A stretch of DNA of 42,429 nucleotides from Bryobacterales bacterium (lineage in GTDB: Bacteria > Acidobacteriota > Terriglobia > Bryobacterales > Bryobacteraceae): assembly GCA_003166865.1 (NCBI GenBank), contig PMUP01000041.1, forward strand, positions 387,429 through 429,857, given 5' to 3'. Both the position numbers and the translations under genes were made by a program. Position 1 is the first letter of the stretch, and every line of letters starts with the position of its first letter. Below are positions 41,926 to 42,429 of the stretch, in pieces. Under the pieces are notes generated by a model. That model was not told the DNA's origin. It did not search any database and was given only the letters and a program-made list of their open reading frames with translations.

Positions 41926-42369
41926 ATGAGCAGATCCCACGAGACCATCATCGATCTAAAAGCAACTCCTGAAGAAGTCTTCCGCGCCCTGACCGACCCC
42001 GAGCAGATTGTGAAATGGTTCGTCCCCGGAGCCCGCGTGGAGCCGCGCGTTGGCGGAGAATATGTCAAGGTCTGGGGACCCGGGATGGAAAGCGCGTCGA
42101 CCATCTCCGCCTGGGAGCCCGGTAAGCATTTCGGCACTTACAGCGAACGTTCCATCGCCTACGGCTCCAAAGGCGGCCCGGTGGACACAGGCGTTGTACA
42201 AAAAATGTGTGTCGATTACTACATCGAATCGCTGGGCGGAGGAATCACGCGCCTCCGTCTGGTTCAGTCCGGCTTCGGCCCCGAAGCAGCCTGGGACGAC
42301 GAGTTCGCCGAAACGAAAACCGGGTGGGCGGCCTATTTGAAAAAACTAAAGGAGTTGCTCGAAAAATAA
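41926..42369 (+). CDS. SRPBCC/AHSA1-family protein
   Basis: A 147-residue helix-grip protein of the AHSA1 (activator of Hsp90 ATPase C-terminal-like) group. It opens ETIIDLKATPEEVFRALTDPEQIVKWFVP, the typical first strand, helices and KWF/W motif, and has GGEYVKVWGP, ISAWEPGKHFGTYSE and, at the end, AWDDEFAETKTGWAAYLKKLKELLE, the long C-terminal helix that closes the ligand cavity. It starts at ATG 41926, four bases after the ArsR-like stop, with GGAG eight to eleven bases upstream. It probably binds a small hydrophobic ligand; the pairing suggests regulation by the ArsR-like protein. Confidence 0.9.
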   Translation: MSRSHETIIDLKATPEEVFRALTDPEQIVKWFVPGARVEPRVGGEYVKVWGPGMESASTISAWEPGKHFGTYSERSIAYGSKGGPVDTGVVQKMCVDYYIESLGGGITRLRLVQSGFGPEAAWDDEFAETKTGWAAYLKKLKELLEK

Positions 42370-42375
42370 TCCACC

Positions 42376-42429
42376 ATGCAACGAAGACCCTGGAACACAA
42401 TTGCGCTCGGCTCGCTGTTGCTCATCTCG
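42376..42429 (+). CDS. Start of an exported or membrane protein, cut by right edge
   Basis: The ATG at 42376 opens a frame that continues to the end of the window: MQRRPWNTIALGSLLLIS. Basic residues followed by a hydrophobic run look like a signal peptide or first membrane helix. It lies six bases after the SRPBCC stop, so it may be the third gene of that operon. Too little is visible for a family. Confidence 0.5.
   Translation, partial: MQRRPWNTIALGSLLLIS

Overview
The window reads as a chromosomal segment of a high-GC soil bacterium of the phylum Acidobacteriota, most likely the Solibacteres/Bryobacterales side. The clues are a very large Oar-like TonB-dependent receptor with an N-terminal carboxypeptidase-regulatory-like domain, a PQQ dehydrogenase with an inserted cytochrome c domain, a two-haem cytochrome resembling the photosynthetic reaction-centre subunit in a non-phototroph context, several Tat-exported proteins, and a mix of housekeeping genes (recA, alaS) with many small lone regulators. 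No rRNA, tRNA or CRISPR array was seen.

Layout. 1-8.0 kb is an accessory stretch: the 3' part of an IS21-family element (istA cut by the left edge, istB complete), a hypothetical protein, a GntR regulator divergent from a secreted aspartic protease/PDZ protein with a 20-bp palindrome between them, a CPBP intramembrane protease, and a damaged PIN/RHH toxin-antitoxin pair whose toxin ends in repeats that look like an IS end. 8.0-13.2 kb is a periplasmic redox block: metallo-beta-lactamase-fold hydrolase, single-cysteine redoxin, a cytochrome c/copper-monooxygenase-like/EF-hand protein, and a convergent PQQ dehydrogenase. 13.3-19.1 kb holds a MocR-type regulator, the TonB-dependent receptor, and a small ABM-like/zinc-ribbon protein directly after it.

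19.1-25.8 kb is housekeeping: recA on the plus strand converges on a tight five-gene minus-strand run (tetR, DUF6010-like membrane protein, alaS, ypdA-like flavoprotein, Tat-exported sugar-isomerase-like protein) that starts at a sigma-70-like promoter with a perfect palindrome filling its spacer. 25.8-32.0 kb contains gene debris (NYN fragment, RelE-like toxin with internal deletion, GNAT fragment) among intact genes (RC-cytochrome-like protein, POT transporter, DUF457-like membrane protein, RMD1/YagE-like protein).

32.0-40.2 kb is an envelope block: an alpha/alpha-toroid (prenyltransferase/squalene-cyclase repeat) protein, a DUF362 protein and a GT87-like membrane glycosyltransferase are translationally coupled, followed by an orphan Flp pilin and a second GT-C-like membrane protein; on the other strand lie a GT2-methyltransferase fusion, a UDP-sugar epimerase and an alkyltransferase-like DNA repair protein. 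The coupled toroid/DUF362/GT-C/pilin group is the best candidate here for an undescribed system. The window ends with an ArsR-like regulator and an SRPBCC/AHSA1 protein behind a consensus-like promoter that appears to give a leaderless message, a pattern seen at several genes in this window.
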